Of a stretch of DNA of 64,000 nucleotides, positions 20,992 to 33,339 are shown piece by piece. This DNA comes from Lithobates sylvaticus (taxonomy: Eukaryota > Chordata > Amphibia > Anura > Ranidae): positions 185,303,786 through 185,367,785 of the forward strand of contig CM053029.1 in the NCBI GenBank assembly GCA_028564925.1. The letters run 5' to 3'. Within the stretch, counting starts at the first letter, position 1; each line of letters starts with the position of its first letter. The position numbers and the translations under genes are program-made. Under the pieces are notes generated by a model. It was not told the DNA's origin, ran no database searches, and saw only the letters and a program-made list of their open reading frames with translations.

Positions 20992-22606
20992 CAGTATCTC
21001 ACAAGAGTGAGTACACCCCTCACATTTTTGTAAATATTTTATTATATCTTTTCATGTGACAACACTGAAGAAATGACACTTTTCTACAATATAAAGTAGT
21101 GAGTGTACAGCTTGTTTAACAGTGTAAATTTGCTGTCCCCTCAAAATAACTCAACACAGCCATTAATGTCTAAACTGCTGGCAGCAAAAGTGAGTACACC
21201 CCTAAGTGGAAATGCCAAAATTGGGCCCAATAAGCCATTTTCCCTCCCAGGGTCATGTGACTCGTTAGTGTTACAAGGTCTCAGGTGTGAATGGGGAGCA
21301 GGTGTGTTAAAATTGGTGTTATCGCTCTCACTCTCTCATACTGGTCACTGGAAGTTCAATATGGCACCTCATGGCAAAGAACTCTCTGAGGATCTGAAAA
21401 AAAAGAATTGTTGCCCTACATAAAGATGGCCTGGGCTATAAGAAGATTGCCAAGACCCTAAAACTGAGCCAAGACCATACAGCGGTTTAACAGCACAGGT
21501 TCCACTAAGAACAGGCCTCGCCATGGTCGACCAAAGAAGTTGAGTGCACGTGCTCAGCGTCATATCCATGGGTTGTCTTTGGGAAATAGATATATGAGTG
21601 CTGCCAGCATTGCTGCAGAGGTTGAAGGGGTGGGGGGGGGGGGTCAGCCTGTCAGCGCTCAGACCATATGCTGGACACTGCATCAAATTGGTCTGCATGG
21701 CTGTCGTCCCAGAAGGAAGCCTCTTCTAAAGATGATGAATAAGAAAGCCTGCAAACAGTTTGCTGAAGACAAGCAGACTAAGGACATTGATTACTGGAAC
21801 CATGTACTGTGGTCTGTTGAGACCAAGATAAACTTATTTGGTTTCGATGGTGTCAAGCGTGTGTGGCGGCAACCAGGTGTGTCTTGCCTACAGTCAAGCC
21901 TGGTGGTGGGAGTGTCATGGTCTGGGGCTGTGTGAGTGCTGCTGGCACTTGGGAGCTACAGTTCATTGAGGGAACCATGAATGGCAACATGTACTGTGAC
22001 ATACTGAAGCAGAGCATGATCCCCTCCCTTCGAAAACTGGGCCACAGGGCAGTATTCTAACATGATAACGACCCCAAACACACCTCCAAGACGACCATTG
22101 CCTTGCTAAAGAAGCTGAGGGTAAAGGTGATGGACTGGCCAAGCATGTCTCCAGACCTAAACCCTATTGAGCATCTGTGGGGCATTCTGAAATGGAAGGT
22201 GGAGGAGCGCAAGGTCTCTAACATCCACCAGCTCCGTGATGTCGTCATGGAGGAGTGGAAGAGGCAACCTGTGAAGCTCTGGTGAACTCCATGCCCAAGA
22301 GGGTTAAAGCAGTGCTGGAAATTAATGGTGGCCACACAAAATATTGACATTTTGGGCCCAATTTGGACATTTTCACTTAGGGGTGTACTCACGTTTGTTG
22401 CCAGCGGTTTAGACATTAATGGCTGTGTGTTGAGTAATTTTGAGGGGACAGCAAATTTAAACTGTTATACAAGCTGTAAACTTACTAATATGTTACATTG
22501 TAGCAAAGTGTAATTTCTTTGTTTTATTTCTTTCAGTGTTGTCACATGAAAAGATATAATAAAATATTTACAAAAATGTGAGGGGTGTACTCACTTTTGT
22601 GAGATA

Positions 22607-22609
<3 letters not shown>
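20992..22609 (+). mobile_element. Tc1-like transposon, nearly full length
   Basis: About 1.6 kb with long terminal inverted repeats: left CAGTATCTCACAAGAGTGAG, right ending CACTTTTGTGAGATACTG, each continuing for some 70 bp ('acacccctcacatttttg', 'tcatgtgacaacactgaa'). The right end is followed by TA and an (AT)n run; the left flank reads ACA rather than a clean TA. The interior encodes a damaged transposase. Frogs carry many such families (for example Froggy Prince of Rana); I cannot assign the exact family from memory. Confidence 0.92.
21363..22284 (+). pseudogene. Tc1-like transposase, decayed
   Basis: Begins ATGGCACCTCATGGCAAAGA with an N-terminal helix-turn-helix region, then SARAQRHIHGLSLGNR and SAQTI...LHQIGLHGCRPRRKPLL, a DDE portion with PGGGSVMVWG-like and NDPKHTS-like sequence, and SPDLNPIEHLWGILKWKVEE. 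The pieces lie in different frames with frameshifts (for example after the poly-A run near 21398) and a stop near 22058, so no working enzyme is made from this copy. Confidence 0.85.

Positions 22610-22656
<47 letters not shown>
22610..22656. repeat. (AT)n microsatellite at the end of the Tc1 element
   Basis: About 23 dinucleotide units directly abutting the right terminal repeat, so it probably expanded from the TA target site. Confidence 0.9.
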
Positions 22657-22659
<3 letters not shown>

Positions 22660-24019
22660 AAATCCTATAAGAAAGTGTTTCTGTACAGAGCTTGAACATC
22701 TACCTGCAAGATTTTGGATCTTGTAAGTTCCCAAGATCCCGCTGTGAGGCCCAGGCCCAGATACTACAAGTCTCTACATCTTGTGGAAGATTTCTTGGAA
22801 GTCATAAAAGATTGAAGCTCCTATCACAGGGGATGCCTGGACTTTGACTTGTATCTGAGTTTGCACTTCTGGGAAAACCTGTGAGCCAATCACACAAGTA
22901 GTAAATTCGATTTTTGGGGGTGTTCTGTATACCAACAGTGCAAAAGATGTCTCCAGGTTGCCGTATTGCAAAAAAGAAACATTTCAATTTAAATGGTTTT
23001 AGAAAATGACAGCAGCTACCAATTAAAATGGAGAGGTCATTTTAAAAAAAAAAAACATTACATAACAAAATGCTATATTAGCAATAGTATATGTTATAAT
23101 ACTTGCTCAGCCAAAGAAGCGATTCGCTTTAAAATTAACCTATCTGGGCAGAAAAATGTGAATCACTATTGCTGACTTGCTAAAGCTGTAAAGGCTGTCA
23201 TATTCATCCTTATTTCTCTACTTGGTGAATCACTGTCCTGGAACAAACATGTGCATTTCAACAGTCCTGACACTTCACTAGCTGCATACATGTTTTAGGA
23301 CTCAAAAAGCAATTGGCAAGGAGGATGGCAGTGCCAAATCAGTAATGGTCTCCCCCATATTGTCTCCCTGACATGTTCCTTATTCAGTCTACCTGTTGGT
23401 TGTGTGGAGGAATTGCATGCTATGCCCTGGACAATGAGTGGTGGCTGCTGTCTTTTGTAGCAGGCTATAGTGGTTCTTGGCCATCGGAACAGTTTATGAA
23501 TTTCAAGCTAAATATGTTCTATCCGGATCTCTTTTTACCCAGACAATGCATCAAAAAAACCAGACAAATGTCAACCAGGAGAAGCCAACACTAATATAAC
23601 CCTAGAAGGAGAGATTACTTCTCCCTGAAATGTATCCCAACCAGTGCACGTAATGCGGTTTCCACAACAAAAATAGATTAATATACATAAATGAGGTTAA
23701 ACTGACCGCTACTAGTAAAACTCCCCAAATCTGCATTTTTAGTCAGTCCACCCAAAACTGTATTTCAGGGTCGGTTCTCACAGAGTAAATTGTACCTGGA
23801 TATGCAGAGAATTCATATAAAACCATCTGGATTTCTTTAGTTGTAATACGGCAACATACATAAACTTGAATATTTCCAGATAACAGCTAAATACACAACT
23901 GAAATACATCTATGGGCACTCTTTAACCTGCCAAAAGATGTATACTCTGCCAGACGGTACAGCCAGGCTGGTGACCAGATTTTTTCTCAACCACACTAAA
24001 ACAGCACAGCTAGGTCACC
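22657..24019. other. Unassigned
   Basis: Unique-looking AT-rich intronic DNA. No gene, strong inverted repeat or recognised element. Confidence 0.4.
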
Positions 24020-24167
24020 TCACTGCCCCAAGCCTGGGACAGCACAGTGAAGTGGCAGCAGAAAACTGATTACATCATGCTTCTGCTCTCTTCTATTGAC
24101 AGCATGTTTCCTTTCAGCAGATGTGTATGCAGGACCCCTCAATGGCCCTAGGCACTGCCCCACCCTG
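24020..24167. repeat. Dispersed repeat fragment
   Basis: 'ctgctctcttctattgacagcatgtt'-type sequence matches 60890-61080 in the same orientation ('ctgctcttttctaatatcag', 'catgttccctgtcagcac'). Confidence 0.45.
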
Positions 24168-24323
24168 AGACCTGATTTACACCTATGCATTTTTAGTGCT
24201 TTTTGCATTTTGCAGATTTGCACTACAGTCCATTTAACATGGTTTCCTATGGAACACGTTCTGTAGTGCAAATCTTCAAAATGCAAAAAGCACTAAAAAT
24301 GCATAGGTGTGAATCCAGCCTTA
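24168..24323. mobile_element. Palindromic MITE, close copy of 3052-3209
   Basis: ACACCTATGCATTTTTAGTG and CACTAAAAATGCATAGGTGT are perfect inverted ends around 'cagtccatttaacatgg'. Confidence 0.9.
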
Positions 24324-24439
24324 GTCCCAGTCTGAGCACTACTGTACAGGGGATTACATCTGAAATCATTTCAAATTCAGATTTTTTTTATTTGTTACAT
24401 AACTGCATTTATTGTTTTTTTATCTATCGAAAATTTGAT

Positions 24440-25960
24440 TTTAAAACGTACAGTATAACCAAATCTTATTGCGGGAATCTTATCCGAATTCACCTTTATT
24501 CCTATCCAAATCGGAGCAGGAACTGAATGTACTGACAGATGAACTGGAGTGGACTAAAGTCTTTGCTCTATCCTACAAGCTTTCAACATCTTCTATCACC
24601 CAAGAATGCAATCATTGCATACCTTCTAGGTGGTATTGTTGCCCCTCAATCCTTCAAAAAATAGATTGTGCCATCCCTGACACATGTTGGCACTGTTTGC
24701 GAGCTCCTGGCACCATGATTCCTATTTAGGGCACTTGCCCCTGTATCCTCCCTTTTTGGGACAAGATATTGCAATTGTTTGCTGATCTAGTGGGTGACAC
24801 TTAACCTAACCAGTCCCAGCTTAGGCAGGCAGTAGACGGTGCAAATTTCTTCCCTGCCGTGCTTGCAGAAAATAAATTTGCACGATTCCATCCTTCAACA
24901 CAGACAGTGGTGACAGGGATGGGGGGGGGGGGTTGCCGGGGGAAGCCGTCCCTGCCGGGAGAAGACAGTGATTATTGCTAGTGACTATAGCAGCCGCTAG
25001 CAATAAATCTCAAATTAATCCGGCAGGCTGGTTTTACCTAAGTTTACCTAAGTTGGTCAATCAACCTGCCCACACACAGTTCGGATCACAGCTGGTTCTT
25101 ACTGAACCGTCTGAGATTCAAACCGTCTACGGCTGGCCTTACTGTTCTTTCTCTGGTGCCGGGCTCCTATAAACAGATTTTAAAAATCTGATTAGAAATT
25201 TCTTAACTGCGGCTCAATCTGTTATTGCCGGATGCTGCCTGGGCTTGTGAAAAATAATCAGATCCAATAAATTAAAAATATGAAAGTTTGGGGTAGAGAC
25301 AAATCTGACTGTCATAGTCTTATGTGAATTGTCTGGAATAATTTCTGGTCTCATCTACTTTTGACACATTTACCACTACCGCAATTTAGCCTCCTGAGTA
25401 ACTCTCAACAGTTTTTGTTCCCCTCCTGTTTTTTCTAGGTACTCTCATTCCTCTCCCCTCACCCCTAACCTCACTTTCCCTTATTTTAATTATTTTGTTA
25501 TTTTTATTGCTTTTTGTGTTTGTTTGGGTTTATTTTTTTATTTTTTTTACCCATCGTCTCTTTTTATGTTCTCTTTCTTCTCTCTCTCGCTGTCTCTGGT
25601 CTTATTCTTTTTATGACTCTATTGCTGTTTTAGGTTTCAGAAGTTCTCTGTTTCATAGATAGTCCTCTGTCAATATCCTACCTGCAATATTGCTATAGGG
25701 ATTTGTTCTCTCCCCTACTTTTATGATTTGTGTTTCGGTCACCTGTTTGTTCGTGATCGTACTATAGAATGATGGTTGTTTTCCTATTTAATGGCAAAAT
25801 ATGGTTTAGTTGTTCCTGATGATTGTCATCATTATATACTTTACCCATATGTGCGGGTTTGGATATGTCAAGGTTCCTTTGATATGTTTCCATTTCCTTG
25901 ACTTGCTATGACAATTGTTTTTGTGTTTTATTCTACCTATAAACTCGATATTAAACATAA
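24440..25960 (+). mobile_element. Old decayed L1/Tx1-like ORF2 3' end, interrupted by a MITE
   Basis: Broken frames at 24530-24800 read like the C-terminus of an L1-type ORF2, including a Cys-His motif (DTCWHCLRAPGTMIPI...GTCPCI.PFWDKIL). After a 322-bp MITE (24821-25142) the coding-like trace resumes (25170-25400), followed by a C/T-rich 3' UTR (25420-25620) and an AT-rich tail near 25960. Several stops and frameshifts are present; much older than the L1s at 10 and 36 kb. Confidence 0.6.
24821..25142. mobile_element. MITE inserted in the decayed LINE ('ggctggccatag' family)
   Basis: Ends TTAGGCAGGCAGTAGACGGT and ACCGTCTACGGCTGGCCTTA are inverted repeats. Interior contains 'aatttcttccctgc', a G13 run and 'gtgattattgctagtgacta', shared with copies near 9980, 28400, 39530, 51356 and 52555. 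Non-autonomous. Confidence 0.75.
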
Positions 25961-26630
25961 AACCTATAGTATGTATTTAATTAATTAAAATACATTAAAG
26001 ACAGGGGACAGGAGTTCACTAACATATTGCTAATTCAAAACTCATCGATTTTAGCTATTTATTTAGAAGATAAGTAGGCATCAAGATCTCAGCACTGGTA
26101 GGTCTGGGCACCAACAGTCCAGTAAGTGTGCACTGTTAGGAGTTATCCAAACGATAACTCTTTATTAAAAAAATATATATATTAAAAATGACAAAGCACT
26201 GTGTTTCCAACGTTTTACTTATTAAAATGATGGCCAAGAGGAAAAGCTTGAAAAAAAGTTTTCTTCATTTTAATGTGGGTAAATAAAGAGCTTGGCGTTT
26301 ATGGTGTAGACCTAAAATACAGTAAGTGTTTATTGATTTTTATTAATTTTTAATTGACTTTGCTACTAGGTTAAAGTGTATATTTAATCTGACACATTTT
26401 TTTTAATGATTCCTTAGTTTTTCTAAAACAAACAAAATAAATAGTTTTGGCTATACAGTCACTTCAACTCCTTTGATCTTTGACTAATATTTTACTCAGT
26501 TCAAGAGAAACACACAATGTTGATTTTTGGGTTTTTTTGGGGGGGAAAAGTTACTGTCAATTAATTATATGAAATAAATGACATACCTGTTCAGATTTTT
26601 ATACACTCACACTTACTCCTCTCTGTGTGC

Positions 26631-26632
<2 letters not shown>
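25961..26632. other. Unassigned; possible old retroelement tail near 26090-26260
   Basis: On the minus strand 26090-26260 has 'aaaacgttggaaacaca' followed by 'aataaagagttatc', reminiscent of retroelement tails with degraded ribozyme motifs. Too decayed to classify. Confidence 0.25.

Positions 26633-26665
<33 letters not shown>
26633..26665. repeat. (TA)n microsatellite
   Basis: About 16 perfect TA units preceded by GTGTGCG. Confidence 0.92.
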
Positions 26666-26668
<3 letters not shown>

Positions 26669-27169
26669 ACATATTTTTATATATATACACAAATACACAC
26701 CCCCCAAATGGGGATGTTGACAGTCCAGAGTTTATGGACTGCATTCCTATAATTTATTTATAACCCCTTACTTTATTATTAGTTTAAAGTGCATTTGATC
26801 TTAGTTATTCTCCCTAGAGTATATCTTGCCAAAGTGTCTAAAATAAACCTAAATCTAATTTATTTTGAAAATGTATTATCATAACATTTGCAGTTATTAT
26901 GGCAACTAGTATACTCTTGCTTCCTATTTTTTTTGTGTCACAGAGAAAAGACAGTAGAGGGTCCATGACCAAGTAAAAATTACATTTAATTTTCTGGTCA
27001 AAAGCAAAGCAATAGAAAACCATAAACTCTAAGGTCTGTGTTTTGGAATTTCTATAGGTCCAGGGTCAAAGAAAAATGATTATAGTTCTACAACATATTT
27101 GATCATCTACAATTGTATAACAGAATCTGATGCACAGGGGTACATGCCAGGTGCTCACTGGTCAAATAT
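26666..27169. other. Unassigned
   Basis: AT-rich intronic sequence; nothing recognised. Confidence 0.4.
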
Positions 27170-27475
27170 TTTTTTTACATTTATTACAGGTACTTATATA
27201 GCACCGTCAATTTACGCAGTGATATACATGTATATTGTACATTCATATCAGTCCCTTCCCTCGGGGCATTCACACATAGTAGGGCCAATTTAGACAGGAG
27301 CCAATTAACCTACCAGCATGTCTTTGGAGTGTAGGAGGAAACCAGAGTACCTGGAAGAAAACCCATGCAGGCTCAGGGAGAACATGTAGACACCGTGCAG
27401 GTAGTGCCGTGGTTGGGATTTGAACTGATAGTGCTGCTAGGTGGAAGTACCTTAGCCACTTTGCTGCCCATATTT
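27170..27475. repeat. Widespread vertebrate interspersed repeat
   Basis: Carries 'tacttatatagcaccgtcaa', 'ggccaatttagacaggagcc', 'catgtctttggagtgtagg', 'aggctcagggagaacatg' and 'ggttgggatttgaactg', a string I recognise as common in frog and fish genomes. Family name not recalled; probably LINE/SINE-derived. Confidence 0.65.
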
Positions 27476-27975
27476 TTTTAAGTATTATTATTTTTATTGA
27501 GTGGTACAGAACACAGAAAAGAAAACAATAGACAGTTGGTAGACATAGGTGAAGTAGAAGACATTTGATGAATATTTGGTAATCATATATTGAGCACATA
27601 CGCACACGTGTTTCTTGAGAAATGCTAAAAAATAGTAGGTAAATAGGTGCTCAAATAAACGCATTATGGAGCTAATGTAATGCAAAATGTTGGTTACTAG
27701 TGGGGCTAGTAATTGAAAGTAAATCGAAATAACCCTGGAGGGCAAATTCAGTTGTTCTGGGTATTACTTCTCATATGTGGAGGCAAAGATTGTGAGTATA
27801 TTTGAAAGGGTTGAGACACCCCTTAATAGTCCACACTAAATAGACATGTTCTGTGGGAAATAGGGAGAGGGAGGGAATTAACAGAAGAGAAAGAAGACTA
27901 GAACAAGGGAGAGGAAGGATACGATGACTAATAGGGTAGGGTAGGGAGGATAGGGGAAATGGGAAGAAGGAAGAG
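27476..27975. other. Possible LINE 3' UTR (minus strand), unproven
   Basis: Begins 'atttttattgagtggtac' and then runs into an A/G-rich block (27840-27970), like a reversed C/T-rich LINE 3' UTR. No ORF supports it. Confidence 0.25.
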
Positions 27976-28337
27976 CAAGGGCCTCAAAACATTTGAGTAT
28001 GAGGGCCACATTGTATATTTTATAAATATTTGTTTTAAAAATGAATTAATCAAATTTAAATGAATACATAATTTTACTTGAAGTTTTTTTTTCTATCTAC
28101 ATGATATGATTTAGAACAACAGAAAATACTTTGGTAAAACAAAGCAAAGAAAACCTGAGCCTTACTCCTTACCTTGGGTTTACTCTTTCCATAAGAGTAC
28201 CCCCTTACCTGAGAGTTCCCATCAGAGTTCCTCCTTACATCAAGGTCCCCATCAGAGTCTCCTCTTACAGTACATCAGAGGAGAAAATCTTGCAGTGGGT
28301 TGGATTTGGCCCACGAGCTGTAGTTTGGAGACACCTG
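27976..28337. mobile_element. Probable hAT MITE ('ccaaactac...ggcccacgag' ends)
   Basis: Left end CAAGGGCCTCAAAACATTTG and reversed right end CAGGTGTCTCCAAACTACAG are diverged inverted repeats. The interior holds a few 'cccccttacc' units similar to the minisatellite at 40.3 kb. TSD not recognisable. Confidence 0.45.
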
Positions 28338-28399
28338 ACTTTTGGCACTGTGGATGTGTATATTAGTAGAGGAAAAGAGAGAAATCCTTAGGGCATCCA

Positions 28400-28612
28400 T
28401 AAGGCTGGCCATAGACAGAGCAAATTTCTTTCCTGCAACCCCAAGTTGGAGGAAAGAAAAGCACTCGTCCCCCCATCAACACAGACAGTGTTGACAGGGG
28501 TGTTTCTCCTGTGGAGCCATTGTGTTCTCCCAGCGGGGGGGGGGGAGCCTTCCCTACCGGGAGAACACAGTGATTATTGCTAGCGGCTAGGCTTTGAAGT
28601 ACGTACTGTCTT
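28400..28612. mobile_element. MITE of the 'ggctggccatag' family, partial
   Basis: 'aaggctggccatagacagag', 'aatttctttcctgcaa', 'acacagacagtgttgacagg', 'gtgattattgctagcggcta' follow the family order. The right end is missing. Confidence 0.65.
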
Positions 28613-29962
28613 GGAATCCAGGGGAGCCAAATAGTAGAAAATTGGGAATCTCTATTATAAAATTGAGCTGTAAGCAACTCCATGCGCATTAGAGAACATA
28701 ATTTTGTACAGCAATTTCTTCATTATTGGGGGAATGATCGCCTGCACTGCAAGGAAAAAATAGAGTATTGTACATCTTTTTTAAATGATGGGTATGGAAC
28801 CAGGAAGCATGGAGAGCAAAGCATTTGGAGGGGTACAGGGTAGATTGACCGAGGCCACATGGCCATAAATGTCATAAACCATATGCAAGTCATTGTACCA
28901 ATGGCGGCTAGGCAGCTATGCCAGCAAACGTTAAGAACATTGGGGAAAATCCTATGTAGTAAGTGGGGGCATCTCCATCTCATAAGTATTTTAAAGTTCC
29001 TCTCCTGCACTGCACTGGTAGTGGTAAATTTATGTCTCACAATATAGGATTACTTTTTGTCTACATCTGTAAATGTGCAACCAAGTTCTCATTCCCAATC
29101 CTAAATATACAGTAATTCGCATGTACAGTGTAGATGTGGGGTAAAAGCTTTTTCTAGAGAATGAAGGTAGGGTGTGAAAAGCCAGAGGGTTGTAAGCTGA
29201 GAGACTCAACTCTATGTAAGTTATCTTGGGTTCGTAGGTAGACATAGGATTCCCTAAGTGGTAAATACAACTAGCAACCAGGTGAGGTATCTAACTCTTT
29301 TGTGACCAATGTGAAAGCTTTCAGGCCAGTGGTGTTGAAAGTGTGGTGTATAGGAAATGGTTTGGAGGAAGACCATGGGGAAAGGATTTTCCCATGAGTG
29401 GTATTATTGGTTCTACAAAAATAATATCTTGTGTGTATTTACAAGGGCATCCCAGATCTTGAGTAATGGTGGGATGCATGTAATCATGACCTTGGATTGT
29501 GGACGTTGGGTAGGTACTAAAAGTCAGCCGTGGCCTACACATGGGGCAGTTTCTGAGGAGAAGGTCTGTTCTCTGCAAATAATCTGAACTACATATGCAC
29601 CTAAAAAAAGGCCTATTAAGGGTAAAGCAACTGGTTCACTGTAAAAAGTTCCTTGCACCAACCAAACAAATTGCAGGTAAAAGAACAGAAAAAACAAGAA
29701 TCTAAAATGCTTACTTGCAATGTTTTTTCTTTACATATATATATTTTTTTTTATTCTTTCGGAAAATGTATTTGTACATGCTAGGGAACTGACCCTTCAG
29801 GAAGAGGTAATTACCTAGCACGATCTCCTCGCTCCTTACATGTCATAGCTCCTTCTTCTTCTGGGAGTGTCTAATTACTCTCACTGCTGGGTCAGCTCCT
29901 CTGCCCCCCCACCCCCTACATGACCTATTATGCAGCAGCCAGAGGAGGAGCAAAGGGGAATA
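28613..29962. other. Unassigned
   Basis: 1.35 kb without recognised genes or ends. May be old LINE 3' sequence; no motif proves it. Confidence 0.3.
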
Positions 29963-29970
29963 GTATAGAG

Positions 29971-30077
29971 CAGTGATGGCAAATCTTGTCACCCCAGATG
30001 TTTTCTACATTTCCCATGATGCTCATGCACTTTGCAGTGTAGTTGAGCATTTGGGGTGCCAAGGTTCGCCATCACTG
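29971..30077. mobile_element. hAT MITE, 107 bp, perfect 8-bp TSD
   Basis: TSD GTATAGAG at 29963-29970 and 30078-30085. Ends CAGTGATGGCAAATCTTG and (reversed) CAGTGATGGCGAACCTTG. The end sequence resembles a hAT group spread widely among tetrapods, from memory only. Confidence 0.88.
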
Positions 30078-30339
30078 GTATAGAGAGTCACTTGAGTGTC
30101 TGCTGGGGCTGCTGACATTACATCCAAAATGGCAGCAACCAGCAGCAGTCTCAGGGATTATGGATGTCTACCCAAGATATGCTTTCACAGGTAAAAAATA
30201 TGCGTTATGTTAAGCATGACCTTTATTGCATTCACACATGTGAATGGGCTGCCTAACATACCATAACTGACCAAAAATATGCACCTGTTCTAAGTCTGGA
30301 CAGTGCATTGCACCGCAAAGGACAAATAGATACCTAACA

Positions 30340-31400
30340 TGTCAGGCTTTAAAATTGTGCAGGCTCGTGGAATGGCGACAAACTACGATACTTTAAAAAT
30401 CTCCACAGGCACCACTTTAAAAATATTTACAGGTTACCAGTTTTGAGTTACAAAGGAGTTCTAGAGCTAGAATGATTTCTCTCACTATAACATTCGCAGC
30501 GATACCTCACATGTGTGGTGCGAGCATAGTTTACATATGCGTGCAGGGTCTATGTATGTGTTCGCCTCTGCTCATCAGCACAGGGTCGCTTTAAATGTGA
30601 ATTTAATTATTTGTTTTTTTTAAAATGTTTTATTTTTACTGCGTCACTTTTTTTTTTTTTTGGATCACTTTTAATGCTATCAGAAGAAATGCAAACATCC
30701 GTTGTGATAGAAATAAAACATGACAGGTCCTCTTTATGGAGACATCTGAGGTCCATAAGATCCCAGGTCTCTCCTCTATCCTTGAAAGAATGAGATTAAA
30801 AAAAAAACATTGATCTCATGTTTTCCAGAAATAAATGGCTCTGTTTAGATTTTCTCTAACCAGTGGTGAAATGCTTATAGCTTCCGGTCTCCAAACACTA
30901 GACCAGTGTTTCTCAACTCCAGTCCTCAAGGCGCCCCAACAGGCCATGTTTTCAGGATTTCCCTCAGATGAAACAGCTGTGGTAATTACTAAGGCAGTGA
31001 AAATGATCAAATCACATGTGCAAAATAATGGAGAGCATGAATACATGACCTGTCTGGGGGCCTTGAAGACTGGAGTTGAGAAAAACTGTCCTAGACCATA
31101 TGGGTGATCCCAGATGTTTCGGTCCCCGATCATCTCTACTGTTACCAGCAGGAACCAATGTATCGGATCCCAGGCTCTCCAGTGGGACGGTAAAGCCAGA
31201 GAAATAACAAAAGCGAACCAGAGAGCAGCGGGAAGGGATGACCCCTCCCACCACTTGTGAAAGCGGTCCTGTGGCGAATTAGCTGCTAGGACCACTTTTA
31301 CAGTGTAGGTCATCACTAGCTGGAATAAAATGATACTGGAGTTATGGCTGACAGCTGCAGCCATGGCCGCGGGATAACTGCTTGAACACCGTGATGTACA
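30340..31400. mobile_element. Large CCACTTTA-family repeat, interior, reversed
   Basis: 'ttacaggttaccagttttgag', 'gcgatacctcacatgtgtgg', 'catatgcgtgcagg' and 'tgacaggtcctcttta' are the reverse complement of sequence at 6360-6540. A hAT MITE (30904-31088) is nested in it. Confidence 0.6.
30904..31088. mobile_element. hAT MITE ('cagtgtttctcaactccag' ends)
   Basis: 185 bp with inverted ends CAGTGTTTCTCAACTCCAGT and ACTGGAGTTGAGAAAAACTG. Flanking octamers CACTAGAC and TCCTAGAC match at 6 of 8, an aged TSD. Nested inside the larger repeat at 30340-31400. Confidence 0.82.
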
Positions 31401-32265
31401 ATGTACACGTTATTGCAGCGCACTGATATGATTTGAGCTTTATTGGAAGTGTGCACAGGGCTGAGGACTCTCTCCCCATCCCCATATTCTAAACTACAAA
31501 GTGTTTCTCTTTACTACGGACACAACATAGAGTGACAGGGGAGTATGTGTAGCTGGCAATGCGGGATTACATTGAAGTTGGTGGTTTACCCACCATGGAC
31601 AAAATACCCTTCTATAGTAAATTAAAGTCAATTGCGCACAAATGCCTGTTCCTATTTTTTTTTACCGGATTGTATGCATATCAGAAAAGGAAGTTTGATT
31701 TCCTACAAAGAATTGTAGTTATAATGTGGGTTTGTTATGTTGCATCCAAACAGAGCATTCTGAACTGTGAGATAATCAGCCAATCTGCAGTCCAACTTGT
31801 GACGGCTGCCAGGGATTTACCTTGCTGTGCTGGAGGTAAGTGCCGTGTTCCCTCTGTATATGGAAATGTTTTCTGTTCACGCTTAATCCATTTGTTAAGC
31901 ACCGTAATGTTTACTGTTCTGTGCAGGTTGTCTTAAATTTCGGTAATATGAGCTTCATATAGTGGCCACACGTGAAAAGCTATTTCAGTAAACCATTCTT
32001 TAAACTGCTAAGGCTTTCTAGCAAACTTGGCAACTGTGCTAAAGTCACAAAGTCCACTGAGCTTAACTTAGGGCCCCATGTAGTCCAACGGTTTGAGGCT
32101 TAAAATGTACTTTAGCGTGAAATTCCAGCATTTTACTCTTGCTCATACTTGGCTATACAGACACTGATGCTTTCATGGAGGAAGGATGTACGTAAGGTGG
32201 GCAAAAATGCAGTGATTTGATGCTAGATAGATTTCAAGACTCAAACCATCCATATGCATGAAACC
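31401..32265. other. Unassigned
   Basis: Includes a 125-codon open frame (31559-31936) with no recognisable domain or codon character; treated as chance. Confidence 0.35.
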
Positions 32266-32520
32266 TAAAGCTGAGCTCCAGGTAAGACAAAAAGCTCCCC
32301 ACTGCAAGAGTTAAATATTTATTCATGCCTAGGAGAATAGGAAAGAGCACATACTCTGATCCTCCACTCCCACAAGCTCCCCCCACTCTTCTAGACCAGG
32401 TCCCCAAAGCCTGTTCTCCTTCTTGCTCTGGTGGTCGCAGGCCATGTGACGTCATAAAGTACAACGCAGGGCTCACCAAGTGGAGTTTTCTGTTTCCCCA
32501 AAGGATAGACTTTAAAGGGA
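32266..32520. mobile_element. MITE ('aaagctgagctccagg')
   Basis: Starts 'aaagctgagctccaggtaag' and ends near 'ggatagactttaaagg'. Same general type as 32914-33332 and 56829-57305. Confidence 0.5.
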
Positions 32521-32913
32521 ACGTAGAGGTTTTTTTTTTTTTTACTTATTATTTTACCGTATTATGTTTTAAAAAAATTATATTATATTTTATTATAATA
32601 TATTTGAAAAGCAGTTATCATTAGTGTGCATCCTGGGCCGATCATCCACAGATAATCGATGTATGCCCATGATTAGTGATGTGGGTGCTTTCAGCCTCTC
32701 ATTGTTTTTTTTGTGGGGGGGGGGGGGTTTCTTGCATGCAGCTGTTTGCAGAAACCCTGCTGAGTCTCCCACAGGAAATCAGATCCTGTGATGCTGCTAC
32801 AGGTGGGTCTCCTGCAATGACTATGTTAAGAAACATGGGTCTCCTGTAATGGTCCTACACACCACACTCTACGCTGGTGCTAGCTCAGCTTCTCAAACTG
32901 AAGCATGTATATT
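32521..32913. other. Unassigned; G12 run near 32717
   Basis: No recognised gene or repeat boundary. Confidence 0.35.
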
Positions 32914-33332
32914 AAAGCAGAGCTCCACCTAAAAGGGGAAGCTCCACTTGTCTGCCTCCTTCCCCCCTCCGCTGCCACATTTCGCACCTTTGGGGAGGAG
33001 CGGGTACCTGGTTTTGACAGGTACCCGCTCCCACTTCCAACTCAGTTTGCCGCAGAAAACTGAGCTGGAAGCTCGCGATCCCCTCTCCTTTCCCCCACCG
33101 TCCGGCCCATTCACAAAGCGCAGCATGCATGTGCAGTCGGAAATCGGCTCCAGTGCTGGTTTCCCTTAGTCAAGATGGTGGGGGCAGCACCCGATAGCAC
33201 CAAATATTGGCTGGGGTGAGGATACCACTGGATTCCTGGACAGGTAAGTGTCCTTATATTAAAAGTCAGTAGCTACAGTATTTGTAGCTGCTGACTTTAA
33301 TTTTTTTTGGGGGAGCCTTAAGCTCCTCTTTA
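32914..33332. mobile_element. MITE ('aaagcagagctccacc...aagctcctcttta')
   Basis: Inverted ends; the interior 'agctgctgactttaattttt' and reversed counterparts match 56829-57305 ('cagcagctacaaatactgca'). Confidence 0.65.
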
Positions 33333-33339
33333 ACAAGAG

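Noticed and set aside
26090-26260. A fourth hammerhead-like motif
   Set aside because: Only 'aaaacgttggaaac' survives; no CTGATGA core or stem II can be drawn.
31559-31936. 125-codon open frame as a possible small gene
   Set aside because: No domain, no good start context, no codon bias, and it lies in intronic repeat-like DNA.
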